From the NCBI GenBank assembly GCA_022478985.1, contig JAKSZP010017473.1, positions 21,454 through 85,453 of the forward strand: a stretch of DNA of 64,000 bases, in the 5' to 3' direction. Both the position numbers and the translations under genes were made by a program. Source of the stretch: Massospora cicadina (lineage: Eukaryota > Entomophthoromycota > Entomophthoromycetes > Entomophthorales > Entomophthoraceae). Shown piece after piece: positions 46,739-55,607 of the stretch. Below the pieces are notes generated by a model. That model had not been told where the DNA came from. It worked only from the letters and a program-made list of their open reading frames with translations, and did not search any database. How positions within the stretch are numbered: position 1 is the first letter of the stretch; each line of letters opens with the position of its first letter.

Positions 46739-47409
46739 TTAAATTGGGATCCGCTTTCCTAATATGGCAAGAGTCTCCTCTGTCATATTAATGACAGCCC
46801 CAAAATGTCGCAAGAAAGCAGTTCCAATTATCAAGTCATAGTTTTTGTTTGGTAGCACAATCGCCAGGGCTACAACAACAATGGACCCAAAGCGCAGAGG
46901 TAGCGCACTATAAACTCCCTCAGAGATGGTGTTTTCTGCTCCAGCATTTTCATACATAATTAATGGTCCACATCAGGCTTTAACGTCAACTTTTCCATCA
47001 ACTTAGTGGAAAGTATGTTGACTGGAGCACCAGTATCTCTTATAGCGCAAAATCTATTTGTTACTACAAAAATATCACAGTATGTACACTTGGAATAAGA
47101 AGAATATTGACTGTTTAATATGTGGACATTTACGAAATTTTTCAAGAGAACACATTATCACCTCAACAACTTTGGGATATTCTTTGACAATGGCGTCTAC
47201 TGGAAGTGCAACATTTACTCCTTTCAGAGTTGGCGCATCTGCAGTAGAATCCAGCTTGTCCAAGGAAGCTTGATCAATCATTTGACAGGCATATGGCTTT
47301 GGATGTTCTAGGGATCCTTTGTCCGCTGAAGCCTTGGCTTGAGCTCAAGTTACTACATTTACTCCCCCAACTGGCTACTGGTATAAAATTCCATCATCAT
47401 ACTGAGGGA
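46739..47409 (-). pseudogene. E protease region
   Basis: 47145-46960 (minus) includes FCAIRDTGAPVNILSTKLME, with the retropepsin active-site motif DTGA intact, and after a frame break 46957-46739 includes YDLIIGTAFLRHFGAVINM, matching the flap-end motif I-I/L-G of retropepsins. The spacing (about 85 codons) is normal for a monomer. Upstream, 47281-47146 is the end of gag or a linker. G3 interrupts E at 47410. Confidence 0.8.
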
Positions 47410-47414
47410 CTTCT

Positions 47415-48785
47415 TGTAAGTCTCAGGGAACATCCTTTAGCTCTTGATTGGGTCATCTTCCCTTCCAAAATAAAAAGACATTGAGGAGTATGGTGGCACC
47501 TCTAATCACTCCGGGCAATCTCGCTCACGTAGTAGATGAGTGATGGGTGATGGCCCTTCCGCTTCAGATCCCACCCCCAATACCCACACTCACCTCAGCA
47601 GAACTGTTGTGGGGAATCAGTGAAATCTGTGCCAAGATTACCGAATATAATTGGCTGGATCTAATTCAGGTGGCAATCTGGATGATGGCCAAATTTCAAA
47701 TGGCTGTAAAAGCATGAAGAATGAGTTATCAACCAGATCGCCTGACAGCTCCAATTCAATCACTAAACCAGTAGGACAAATATCGGGCGCCATTGACGAG
47801 GGTTCAAAACCCTCTGGTAGTAATTTGGGCATTGCGCCCAATGTGCTGCTGTTGACCAAATGAATGGTTAAATGACCAAGTGTGGGTGGGTTGGACATCC
47901 TGAACCCGTTCCCAACCAAATGGACCCATCCCTATATGGGATAGCCTTGGGGGATTCCCATCACTCGTCAGGCCAAATGCCATCATGAAAACCATCAGAA
48001 ACGTAGTTGAGCCTTGGTTCAGATGTTTGAGGTCAAACTGACAGAGACTCGCCCGCTGCCAAATTTTGTGATGTTGGTTCCCAAAGAATAAACCCGCCCA
48101 TTCCCAAACAATTCGCCAGTTAGGTCAAATTTGTGGGACATAATCCCGTCCTTTCACTACCCAATCGACCACTCTTTAATCAGTTGCATGGCACTGAAAA
48201 TATTGTTGGTCGAATTTCTTACTTTCCTTTCCAAATAAAAATTTTTAACAAAAAAATCAAATTTTTATTTCCCTTTCTGACCGCATACCAGATGGCATTT
48301 CCTTGGTGGCCCATCGCCCCGCACTCCAGGTGAGCTTTACCAATTCTTTTGGTCACTATGGCTCCCTCCATTGCTGATTGGGCCCAGAAAATCCAATATT
48401 TTTGGCTCCACAACCCCACTCTTACAAACTTCTGGTAGCAGTAAAGGGGGATCTTATGGCCCCTATGTTCATCAATCAAGAGAAAGGATCCATCTCCTTG
48501 TCACCCCCAATGAGATGGCCTCACATGCCAAGGATATTGTCGAAACTATCACAGTAAACCCACCTCCTGCAGCTATGAGCACTGAGTTGGGAACAGGTTC
48601 AGTGTGGTTTGCCATCAGGATACTCCTCACCTTGCTGTTGCACCACCATTTTGTGGTATCGAATTTCCTGGCTCCATGCCAAGTCTTACAGTCAACAATG
48701 CCTCTGGCATTATAGCTTTCTTTTTGGGTGCTCACACATCCCACCTGGCAGGCTGGTCAGAACTTCTTCTGCCATTTCCATGACA
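47415..48785 (+). repeat. G3 5' LTR
   Basis: It starts TGTAAGTCTCAGGG and ends TTTCCATGACA. U3 contains the copy of the Pol tail and of a frame open in the 3' copy (54373-54693). TTTAATC (48176-48182), GTTGGTCGAA (48205) and CAAATAAAA (48232) mark promoter, transcript start and polyadenylation signal. The membrane ORF after it has one frameshift and three stops here, unlike the 3' copy. Confidence 0.93.
48274..48784 (+). pseudogene. G3 5' LTR copy of the U5 membrane ORF (broken)
   Basis: This copy corresponds to 55093-55601 in the 3' LTR. It opens LTAYQMAFPWWPIAPHSR, then a stop (TGA for TGG), MAPSIADWAQKIQYFWLHNP, two more stops, a frameshift near 48440, then 48450-48713 open with VTPNEMASHAKDIVETI and the first membrane segment (VWFAIRILLTLLLHH). 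A TAG replaces a Trp codon at 48714; after it WVLTHPTW and FHD are still readable. The frame at the end passes through the LTR border and primer-binding site and stays largely open into the internal region. Confidence 0.6.
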
Positions 48786-48786
48786 T

Positions 48787-48797
48787 AATCGACCAAC
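48787..48797 (+). promoter_or_regulatory. G3 self-priming primer-binding site
   Basis: AATCGACCAAC starts two bases after the 5' LTR. Its reverse complement, GTTGGTCGATT, occurs at the predicted transcript start in the 3' LTR (55023-55033; 11 of 11). In the 5' LTR copy (48205-48215) it matches for 9 bases, then has one mismatch. No TGG start for a tRNA is present. Complementarity between the RNA 5' end and the primer-binding site is the hallmark of Tf1-type self-primed reverse transcription. Confidence 0.75.
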
Positions 48798-49368
48798 CAT
48801 TATTTCCAGCCGCTTCCGCCTTGGTTTCAAAATGGGCGCTGCAGTAGTTACCCTCTACCAGATGAACATACAATCATTTGTGTGTTGTTTGTTGTTTGTT
48901 TGGTCACTTTCTGACTTTGGGAGAAGCATCTGCTCTATTTTGGGAAACCTTCTTTAAGCCACCCAAGATGTGCAGACTGCATTTCCTCTTACTTCCTCCA
49001 GCCCAGGAAAAAGATCAAGTATCCCCTCCCAAGAGATCGCCAATCAGGTTCTTGACGCGCTTTCCAAAATAAAATTGTAGACAACAATCACACTCAATAA
49101 CGCTTCTGCAATATCTCATGCCCAACAAAGGCTCGCGTTGTTAGATGCTGTGGATGGAGATGCCCGCCATTGGGTGAGAAGTCTTTTGCATTCTTCCTTA
49201 CAAGAAGGAGACTACACCCCCTGATGGCTGTAGTATCGGCCCGCCTTAAAACCCTTGTGTCCCAATCAGACCACTTATTCAGACTGCTCTTTGTCATGGT
49301 CGAAGCCCCTAGTCTGGTTTCTTTAATTTCTACCTTTTGTGAGCAGGCTCCCACATCAGGCCTATCTA

Positions 49369-49654
49369 TGTGACGGACGGGGTCTCTGAAAACTGCCACA
49401 AAGCAGTTAGGCAAGAGTGCCCAAGTGAGGGCCCACAGGCAGGATAGCCCTGCAGTTGAGAGATCCCAAATCTGACTATGCAGAAACCACTTTACCACAA
49501 AGGTTTGGACCACAGTTAGGACAATGCTGGTGCTCAGGAGGAGGTCCTGACCCCCTGAGAGGGCGTACAGGGACTGAATGGCCCTGTCAAAGTCTGAACT
49601 GCTGTCCATAGGGTGGTTTCTGGGTTTTCTAAATAAAGTGATTTGCAAATGCAC
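49369..49654 (-). CDS. S2 LTR-encoded small membrane protein (U5 ORF)
   Basis: The minus-strand frame 49654-49094 is open for 186 codons. Its LTR part (to 49369, about 95 codons) starts MHLQITLFRKPRNHPMDSSS; the second Met (residue 16) may be the true start. It has a hydrophobic segment (about residues 39-55, STSIVLTVVQTFVVKWF) and a second (about 66-85, LSCLWALTWALLPNCFVAVF), then RDPVRHID at the LTR end. The second segment and tail resemble PLAFWLAFWVLTHP...RFHD of G3 in position and composition. Beyond 49369 the frame runs antisense through G3 gag and is fortuitous. Function unknown. Confidence 0.5.
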
Positions 49655-49699
49655 AAAACTAATTTTAGAATTTATTAAGTTTTATTTAAGTTTATAGAA

Positions 49700-50354
49700 G
49701 ATGAAACTGCTTTAAACAGTTTCGCCTGCTCAGATTTATACTGAACTTATTAGGGAAGAGTGGGTCCTGTTCCCGCGAAGTCTGCGGGCATTTCCTGGTG
49801 GTGGGCCCTATTTGAGAATCTAGACCCTCGATTTTGGCATCGAGGCCCATTCTTGAACTCAGGCTGGGTACCCTCAGGGTTGCAGAAACATTTCCGCATT
49901 CATTATTCAGCTTCAAATTGCTCTTGAAGCCCGGGACATTCCCCTCACCCATATTTCCCAATATTGGTTCGTTGCCTCTTTTGGGAATATTTTGTTCAGC
50001 GGCATCTGGTTGGCCAGAGCGCCATTCGCAAGGTTTTCATCCTTGTCAATACTCCCAAATGCAACAGATTCAGCCTCCAATTGGTCAGAAATTCGCGTCT
50101 GAGGGTCTGATCCCTCATCGCCGCATTTAGCAATATTAGATTTGGCAGCATCTGGTTGGCCAGAGCGCCATTTCTGAGGCTTCCCTTCCCCATCAGCCTT
50201 TTGATTCAATATTGCTTCTGATTTTGAGGCATCTGATTCATCAGATTGCCATTTACAATAATTGGAGTGGTCGAGCCCCTCTCCCCTGGCCCCAACTATC
50301 GCCCTAGGGAAGATTAGGGCTATGTGGTGGTCAGGCAATGCCTTGACCATTACA
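49700..50354 (-). promoter_or_regulatory. S2 U3 repeats and promoter
   Basis: A 25-bp unit beginning GCATCTGGTTGGCCAGAG occurs identically at 50002-50026 and 50148-50172, and a weaker third version starts near 50229. Units 146 and about 80 bp apart look like U3 enhancer modules. The TATAAAT box on the minus strand lies about 35 bases before a short inverted repeat (GAAACTG...CAGTTTC, 49707-49727). Role inferred from position in U3. Confidence 0.45.
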
Positions 50355-50813
50355 ATCTATCGATATGCTTCAGGCAGTCATTAGAGCAAGCTTAGATTTG
50401 GTTTCCGCTCATCACGTGGCCTGGTCTACCATCCAAGAATCAGTAGATCAAATATGTGCCACTGCAACTACTATCAAAGCATTACCTCGCCACGTTTCCC
50501 CATATCAGAAGGGAAAATTTATGATAGGACTTCCTAACAAAGACGTAGATGATGCACCTGTCACCAAAATAGCAGTTGACGTGGGTTCCAACCCTGTTAT
50601 AACCCCCAAGTCTGAGTTGGCATTTCCAGAGTTAACTATTCTTGATTCTGTTCAAGCCCAGACAAAGGAAATGATTTACCCCGCACTTGTACTTCCAATT
50701 TTCGCCCCAGCTAAGAACCCTGACCCTGGTCCTGACATACCCATTATTTCTTCAGTCATCCATGAGTCAGTCAAATCTCCCAATAAACAGATTCTGTTTA
50801 ATTCCTTGTCCCT

Positions 50814-51400
50814 ATGAAAATCAGTATCAGTCCGCATCATGTCTCCTTCAAAGCTCTGGTGGATACTGGAGCAGTGGGGAACTTCATGAGTGTTGAGTTG
50901 GCACAACAATTAAAACTGGAAATGGATTTGGGCTCCTCAGTAATGGTGGCCTCATCTGCTTACCAGTCTTTGTATGTCATTTACTGGCTGATACACTTCT
51001 CAATCCACCAATATAACTTCTGTGATTGTTTTTCAGCCATTCCAAACTTGGTGTTCCCGGTGATCTTGGGAGTGGGATGGTGGCGCCAACAACATGTGAA
51101 GATTCATTTAGAGTCCAATACGTTGTTGTTTACCAATGATGATTTGGATGGAGAGTTCCCTTTGATCAACACCCTCAAGAAGATACAAGGGACCAGATCT
51201 ATCACTATCCTAGTTACTTCCACGGGCATTCCGGCCAATTTTCCTGAAAGCTTAATGCAATATTGGAGAATCTTTGACATGGAAAAGGCAAGTCGTCTGC
51301 CAAAACATACTAGGTACAATTGTAGATTTCAGACAACTGTGGAGTTGAACATCAACTGCCTGTTGTATCCTCATACAGCGGAGGAAGAGGTTGCACTCAA
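50814..51400 (+). pseudogene. G3 protease
   Basis: This frame, 50814-51761, starts near the protease. FKALVDTGAVGNFMSVELA (about 50847-50905) carries the catalytic DTGA. NLVFPVILGVGWWRQQH (about 51045-51090) holds the second hydrophobic-Leu-Gly motif. Both are intact with normal spacing. GEFPLINTLKKIQ and LMQYWRIFDMEKASRLPKH, the segment preceding RT in chromoviruses, follow. No stop is seen between 50814 and 51400, so protease is well preserved. Confidence 0.85.
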
Positions 51401-52580
51401 TACTTGGTTGGACAATATGTTAAAAAAGGTTGGTTGTTCAAAGAGACCTCACCCATCACTCCCCTATCATCTTTGCAAGAAAATCGGATGGATTACTCTG
51501 TCCTTGCATGGATTATGGTCACTTAACCAAAATAACAGTTACAGATTCCTACCCATTGCCTTTAGAGCGGACAATCAGTCAGGCAATTGCCAAATCTCGT
51601 GTGTTTTCGAAACTGGATCTGGTGAACGCCTTCAACCAACTTTGGGTGATGGAAGGACAGGAATGGTTGACTGCAATCCAAATGAGGCGAGGCATTTTTT
51701 AATTTCGCGTAATGCCCTTTGGGTTAATAAATGCTCCCGCTACATTTCAACAATTGATTGACAACGTGTTAGGGGATCTCTGGTTCTCTTGTGCTATTGC
51801 ATACATCGATGATATCCTAGTTCATTCCCCAGCTCCCGAACAGCATGCTATTGACTTGGAAGCGGTGGTGGTCACTTTGCATAAAGCAGATCTGCTCCTC
51901 AAAGCTTCCAAGTGTGAGTTTTACCAGGAAGAGGTTACATTTCTTGGAAAACTGGTTCTCAAAGAAGGTGTCACTATCCCTCCCAACAAATTAGATGTGA
52001 TCTGAGAATGGCCAACTCCAACAACACAGAAGCAACTTCAGAGTTTCTTGGGAACTATCATTTTTTAAAAATTTTTCCCCCGCACTTTCCCAGTTGGCTG
52101 CCCTACTCCATCCCCTCACTGGAAAAAACGTACCATTTTGTTGGACCCCCAAATGCCAGCAGGCGTTTGAATCAATCAAGGAGGTGTTCATGTCTCCCCC
52201 ATCTTGAAAAATGCCGATACCACCAAACTGTATATTGTTGCATGCGATGCTTTGTCAGTAGCAGTGGGCACAGTGCTGCTTCAGGACCGCGATGGTCTTA
52301 AACATCCGGTCGCCTATTTTTCCCAAAAATTCACTACTATGGAGCAGTCTTAGGCCATTTATGACAAGGAACTGGATGCTGTTGCATGGGTATTAATCAT
52401 TGGCAGTACCTGTTGCAAGGTGCTCATCATGAGCTAACAGTTCGCACAGATCACCAGGCTCTCTTGTATTTCTGCAAACCCCAAAAATTGGTGCATCAGC
52501 AGGCCTGAACCTATCAGGACCTGTGCAGTTTTAACTTCAAATATGAATTTGTCAAAGGTGCGCTCAATGTCCTTCCCAAT
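51400..52580 (+). pseudogene. pol: G3 reverse transcriptase and RNase H
   Basis: RT: SPIIFARKSDGLL and CMDYGHLTKIT (about 51460-51540), VFSKLDLVNAFNQLWV (about 51600-51650), MPFGLINAPATFQQLID (51712-51762) and the catalytic YIDDILVHS (51802-51828), with both Asp residues intact. KASKCEFYQEEVTFLG (about 51900-51950) is the thumb. A stop at about 52003 and frame changes separate the connection. RNase H: VACDALSVAVGTVLLQDRDG (about 52237-52295, first Asp), YDKELDAVAW (about 52363, Glu) and DLCSFNFKYEFVKG (about 52520-52565). Two or three frame breaks make it inactive, though RT motifs are complete. Confidence 0.88.
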
Positions 52581-52699
52581 TACGAAGCCGTAGTCCTGCT
52601 CACTGTCTCTCAGAACCTGATGAAGTGGATCTCATTACCATGATCCCTGCCACTCAGATTCTGTGATCATTCCCTCCGTTGTTTCATCTGCTGCGTTGT

Positions 52700-53920
52700 C
52701 TCCCAACAATCCATTATTGGCCCAGTGTTAGCCGGTCAAATGTCCTGCCCTGAGGGTGTGGAGTTGGTTGAGCAGTTGGCTCACTCAAGTCCCAAACACT
52801 CCCTATACTCCTTAGAAGAGAAACTCATTTACTTCCATTCTAATGTTTGGGTTCCCCCCTCCTTCTGCCCAGAAGTATTCCACGCACACCATGATCCCCC
52901 CATGGTCAGACATCCCAGTAACAAGAAATGCATTGATATGATCAAGCGAACCTTCAATTGGGAAGGACTGACCAAAGAGGTTCAAGCTTGGATCGCTGAT
53001 TGTGTTATTTGCACTAGGGCCAAGTCGGATCACTCCAGTAAGAATGGCCTCCTGCACCCTTTACAGCAGGTGGAAGATCCATGGACCTCGGTGTCCATAG
53101 ATTTTATTGTCGATCTCCCCTGTTCTAATGGGATCACAGCGGTGATGGTAGTGGTGGATCATTTTACAAAATTTTACCTTTTTATCCCTTGCACTTCTGC
53201 GATTATGTCAGAAGAAACTGCCTAACTTTTTGTACAACATGTGTTTTTGTTGTACAGTCTTCCCCAGGAAATTGTTAGTGACTAGGGTACTCAGTTTACC
53301 GCATGGTTTTGGAGTGAACTCCTATCAATCCTGAAGATAACCCCCTGTCAATCCACGGCATATCACCCCCAGTCCGATGGTCAGACTGAGTGGGTTAACC
53401 AAGTTCTCAAACAGTACCTGCATTGCTATGCTGTAGCAGCGCAGGATACTTGGGCCGATGACTTGTCTCTCACTCAATTTGCATAAAATAATGGGATCCA
53501 CGCATCTATGGGGTTTTCACCATATGAAGCAACATTGGGTTATAACCCATTGTTTTCAGTCAGAGCATGCTTGTGACCTGAGGTTCAAGATGCCACGGAT
53601 CATGCTGCCCATATTTGATCAACTCAATCTTTAGTGCAGGAACACTTACCAAAGCCATTGATGAATACAAGTGATTTGCAGATTGTAAGCGCCTTCCGGG
53701 TCATGACTTTACAGTGGGTTCTTACATCATGCTTGATACTCGTCATTTGCAAATTCAAACCCCTTCCCGCAATTTCGCCAGTAAGCGTTCAGGTCCTCAA
53801 TTAGTGGAGGAGGTATTGGGTAATGGTGCGTTCCACTTGAAGCTTCCCACACATTGGAAGCAGCACCCATTTTCCATGTTTCCCAGCTGTCGCCCTTCAA
53901 GGGCATAATTCCCACAGATC
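52700..53920 (+). pseudogene. pol: G3 integrase
   Basis: 52725-53225 is open for 166 codons: zinc-binding domain (HAHHDPPMVRHPSNKKC, then CVICTRAKS) and the first catalytic Asp in VSIDFIVDLP (about 53090-53120). A stop at 53222 and another directly after the second Asp (SD then TAG, 53283) follow. The Glu is kept in DGQTEWVNQ (about 53380). The C-terminal region passes YNPLFSV, a frameshift near 53640, and 53714-53908 (GSYIMLDTRHLQIQTPSRNF, then LKLPTHWK). It is homologous throughout to G1. Confidence 0.87.
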
Positions 53921-54369
53921 TGGAACTGATCGTTGTCAATAATGGGGAAGAATCTGAGGTAGAGGCCATCCTGGCATCTCAGAAGTTGTGACGTTCAGTT
54001 CAGTATCTTGTGGCCTGGAAAGGATATCGAGCTTATGAAAATATTTGGGTCAAGGCGCGCGATTGTGCGAATTGCATGGCCCTGATTGAGGCTTTCCACG
54101 CATCCCGCCCTGAGGCTCCCCGCCCTCTCCAAAATATCATGGCAATTATGGCTATCAAGTTACCTAAAGCACATAAGAACGTGGCTCTGGCGCAGTTTCC
54201 CAGTGGGAGTGCCATCCCTTCGGAAAAAGGAAAGGATAATGTAAGTCTCAGGGAACGTCCTTTGGCTCTCAATTGGGTCATCTTCCCATTCCCAAATAAA
54301 AAGACACTGAAGAGGATGGCGGCACCTCTCATCACTCAGGGCGATCTCGCTCACATAGTAGATGAGTGA
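53920..54369 (+). pseudogene. pol: G3 pol C-terminus: chromodomain and LTR-encoded tail
   Basis: ESEVEAILASQKL ends in a stop at about 53989. From 54010 a 119-codon open stretch gives the chromodomain (VAWKGYRAYENIWVKA, then CANCMALIEAFHASRP), IMAIKLPKAHKNVALAQFPSG, then across the purine tract into the LTR (VSLRERPLALNWVIF) to GDLAHIVDE and TGA at 54367-54369. The chromodomain keeps its aromatic residues. The tail encoded by the first 130 bp of the LTR is conserved in G1 and G2. Confidence 0.82.
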
Positions 54370-54990
54370 TGGGTGATGGCCAATCCACTTTGGATCCCAC
54401 CCCCAATACTCACACTCACCTCAGCAGAACTGTTGCGGGGAATTTGTGACAAGATTACTGAATTGAAATTGGCTGGATCTAATTCAGGTGAGAATCTGGC
54501 TGATGGCCGAAATTTGAATAGCTGTAAAAGCATGAAGAATGAGATATCAGCCAGATCGCCCAACGACTCCAATTTGAACACTAAATCAGTAGGACAAATA
54601 TTGGGCGCCATTGATGAGGGTTCGAAGCCCTCTGATAATAATTTGGGCGTTGCACCCAATGTGCTGCTGTTGACCAAACAAACAGTTAAATGACCGAGCG
54701 TGGGTAGGTTGGCCATCCTGAACCCATTCCAAACCAAATGGACCCATCCCTATATGGGATAGCCTTGGGGGATTCCCATCGATCATCAGGCTAAACACCA
54801 TCATGCAAACCATCAGAAACGTAGTTGAGCCTTGGTTCAGACTTTTGATGTCAAACTGACAGAGACTTAGCCCACCGCCTAGTTTGCAATGTTAGTTCCC
54901 AAAGAATAAACCCACCCATTCCCAAACGATTCGCCAGTTAGGTTGAATTTGTGGGACCTAGTCCTGTCCTATCACTACCCAATCGACCAC

Positions 54991-55062
54991 TATTTAATCA
55001 GTTGCATGGCACTGAAAAAATTGTTGGTCGATTTTCTTACTTTTCTTTCCAAATAAAAATTT
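54991..55062 (+). promoter_or_regulatory. G3 LTR core promoter, transcript start and polyadenylation signal
   Basis: TATTTAAT (54991-54998) is TATA-like, 32 bases ahead of GTTGGTCGATT (55023-55033), the segment that pairs with the primer-binding site and so should be at or near the RNA 5' end. AAATAAAAA (55051-55059) is a polyadenylation signal only 28 bases further on, implying a short R and a U5 of about 0.5 kb. The S1 LTR has the same arrangement. Confidence 0.6.
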
Positions 55063-55082
55063 TTAACAAAAAAACCTAATTT

Positions 55083-55602
55083 TTGTTTCACTTTCTGACC
55101 GCATACCAGATGGCATTTCCCTGGTGGCCCATCGCCCCGCACTCCAGGTGGGCTTTACCAATTCTTTTGGTCATTATGGCTCCCTCCATTGCTGATTGGG
55201 CCCACCGAATCCAATATTTTTGGCTCCACAACCCCACTCTTACAAACCTCTGGCAGCAGTACACGGGGATCTTATGGCCCTATTTTCATCAATGGAGAGA
55301 AAGGATCCATATCCTTGTTGCCCCCAATGAGATTGCCTCACATGCCAAGGATCTCATCGAAACTATCACAATAAACCCACCTCCTGCAGCTAGGAACACT
55401 GAGTTGGGAACAGGTTCAGTGTGGTTTGTCGTTGGGATACTCCTCACCTTGCTGTTGCACCACCACTTCGTGGTATCACATTTCCCAGCTCCATATCAAG
55501 TCTTACAGTCGGCAATGCCTCTGGCATTCTGGCTTGCTTTTTGGGTGCTCACGCATCCCAACTGGCAGGCTGGTCAGAACTTCTTCTGCCGTTTCCATGA
55601 CA
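55083..55602 (+). CDS. G3 LTR-encoded small membrane protein (U5 ORF), intact copy
   Basis: The open frame starts at 55083 and passes the LTR end at 55602, so 173 residues are LTR-encoded; the last 20 codons to 55664 belong to E. Start MFHFLTAYQMAFPWWPIAPH; a Met at 55110 is an alternative. An aromatic amphipathic stretch (APSIADWAHRIQYFWLHN), a Glu/Lys/His-rich part (APNEIASHAKDLIETI), the first membrane segment (about residues 115-134, VWFVVGILLTLLLHHHFVV) and the second (about 146-160, PLAFWLAFWVLTHP) follow, then RFHD at the end. No signal-peptide cleavage site is obvious. Related frames exist in G1, S1 and S2. I know of no family match. It could be an accessory protein or an N-terminal part of Gag. 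Confidence 0.6.
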
Positions 55603-55607
55603 CTTCT

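Larger units (their letters stand above)
49369..50354 (-). mobile_element. S2: solo LTR inserted in G3 gag
   Basis: A 986-bp segment with a perfect ATCTA duplication (49364-49368 and 50355-50359). On the minus strand it starts TGTAATGGTCAAGGC and ends CCGTCACA. On that strand U3 has near-identical repeats, a TATAAAT box (plus-strand 49735-49741 region) and AATAAAACTTAATAAATT (49671-49688), then a membrane ORF to the end. The layout equals that of the G1/G3/S1 LTRs, so it belongs to the same superfamily. Removing it restores continuity of G3. It is the innermost insertion: S2 in G3 in E in F. Confidence 0.93.
48832..50817 (+). pseudogene. gag: G3 gag, split by solo LTR S2
   Basis: After the primer-binding site a frame starts MGAAVVTLYQMNIQ (48832). 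It runs with two stops through SQEIANQVLDALSKIKL and HAQQRLALLDAVDGDARHWV (about 49140-49185), which has the look of a Gag helical segment with a conserved Trp, to about 49220. S2 interrupts at 49369-50354. From 50365 a 150-codon open frame (MLQAVIRASLDLVSAHHVAW) leads without a gap into protease. I see no zinc knuckle. A Gly after the initiator Met could be a myristoylation-type start, an inference. Alternatively Gag begins inside the LTR (see U5 ORF). Confidence 0.55.
47415..55602 (+). mobile_element. G3: nearly complete plus-strand chromodomain retrotransposon
   Basis: Direct LTRs 47415-48785 and 54240-55602, a perfect CTTCT duplication (47410-47414 and 55603-55607), a primer-binding site at 48787, Gag-Pol between, and a purine tract (GGAAAAAGGAAAGGATAA, 54222-54239) before the 3' LTR. 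Without solo LTR S2 it is 7.2 kb. Domain order: gag, protease, RT, RNase H, integrase, chromodomain. Over the first 140 bp the two LTRs differ at about 10% of positions by eye, so it is the youngest dateable full element here. It lies inside E, between gag and protease. Confidence 0.95.
54240..55602 (+). repeat. G3 3' LTR
   Basis: It starts TGTAAGTCTCAGGG after the purine tract and ends CGTTTCCATGACA. A 106-codon open frame (54373-54693) occupies U3 and is open in part in the 5' copy (47651-47863). Its composition is low in hydrophobic residues and I do not recognise it. Confidence 0.93.

Noticed and set aside
49094..49368. Continuation of the long minus-strand frame (49654-49094) as one 186-residue protein
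   Set aside because: Only 49654-49369 is inside S2; beyond the LTR end the frame runs antisense through G3 gag, so the length is fortuitous.
49913..50350. 145-codon minus-strand frame, repeat-containing, as a gene
   Set aside because: It lies in U3 of S2 and its repeats are explained by the U3 direct repeats; composition is that of translated non-coding repeat.
54351..54737. 128-codon minus-strand frame in the G3 3' LTR (with a partner at 47638-47919)
   Set aside because: Antisense to U3; presence in both LTRs only reflects LTR duplication, not selection.
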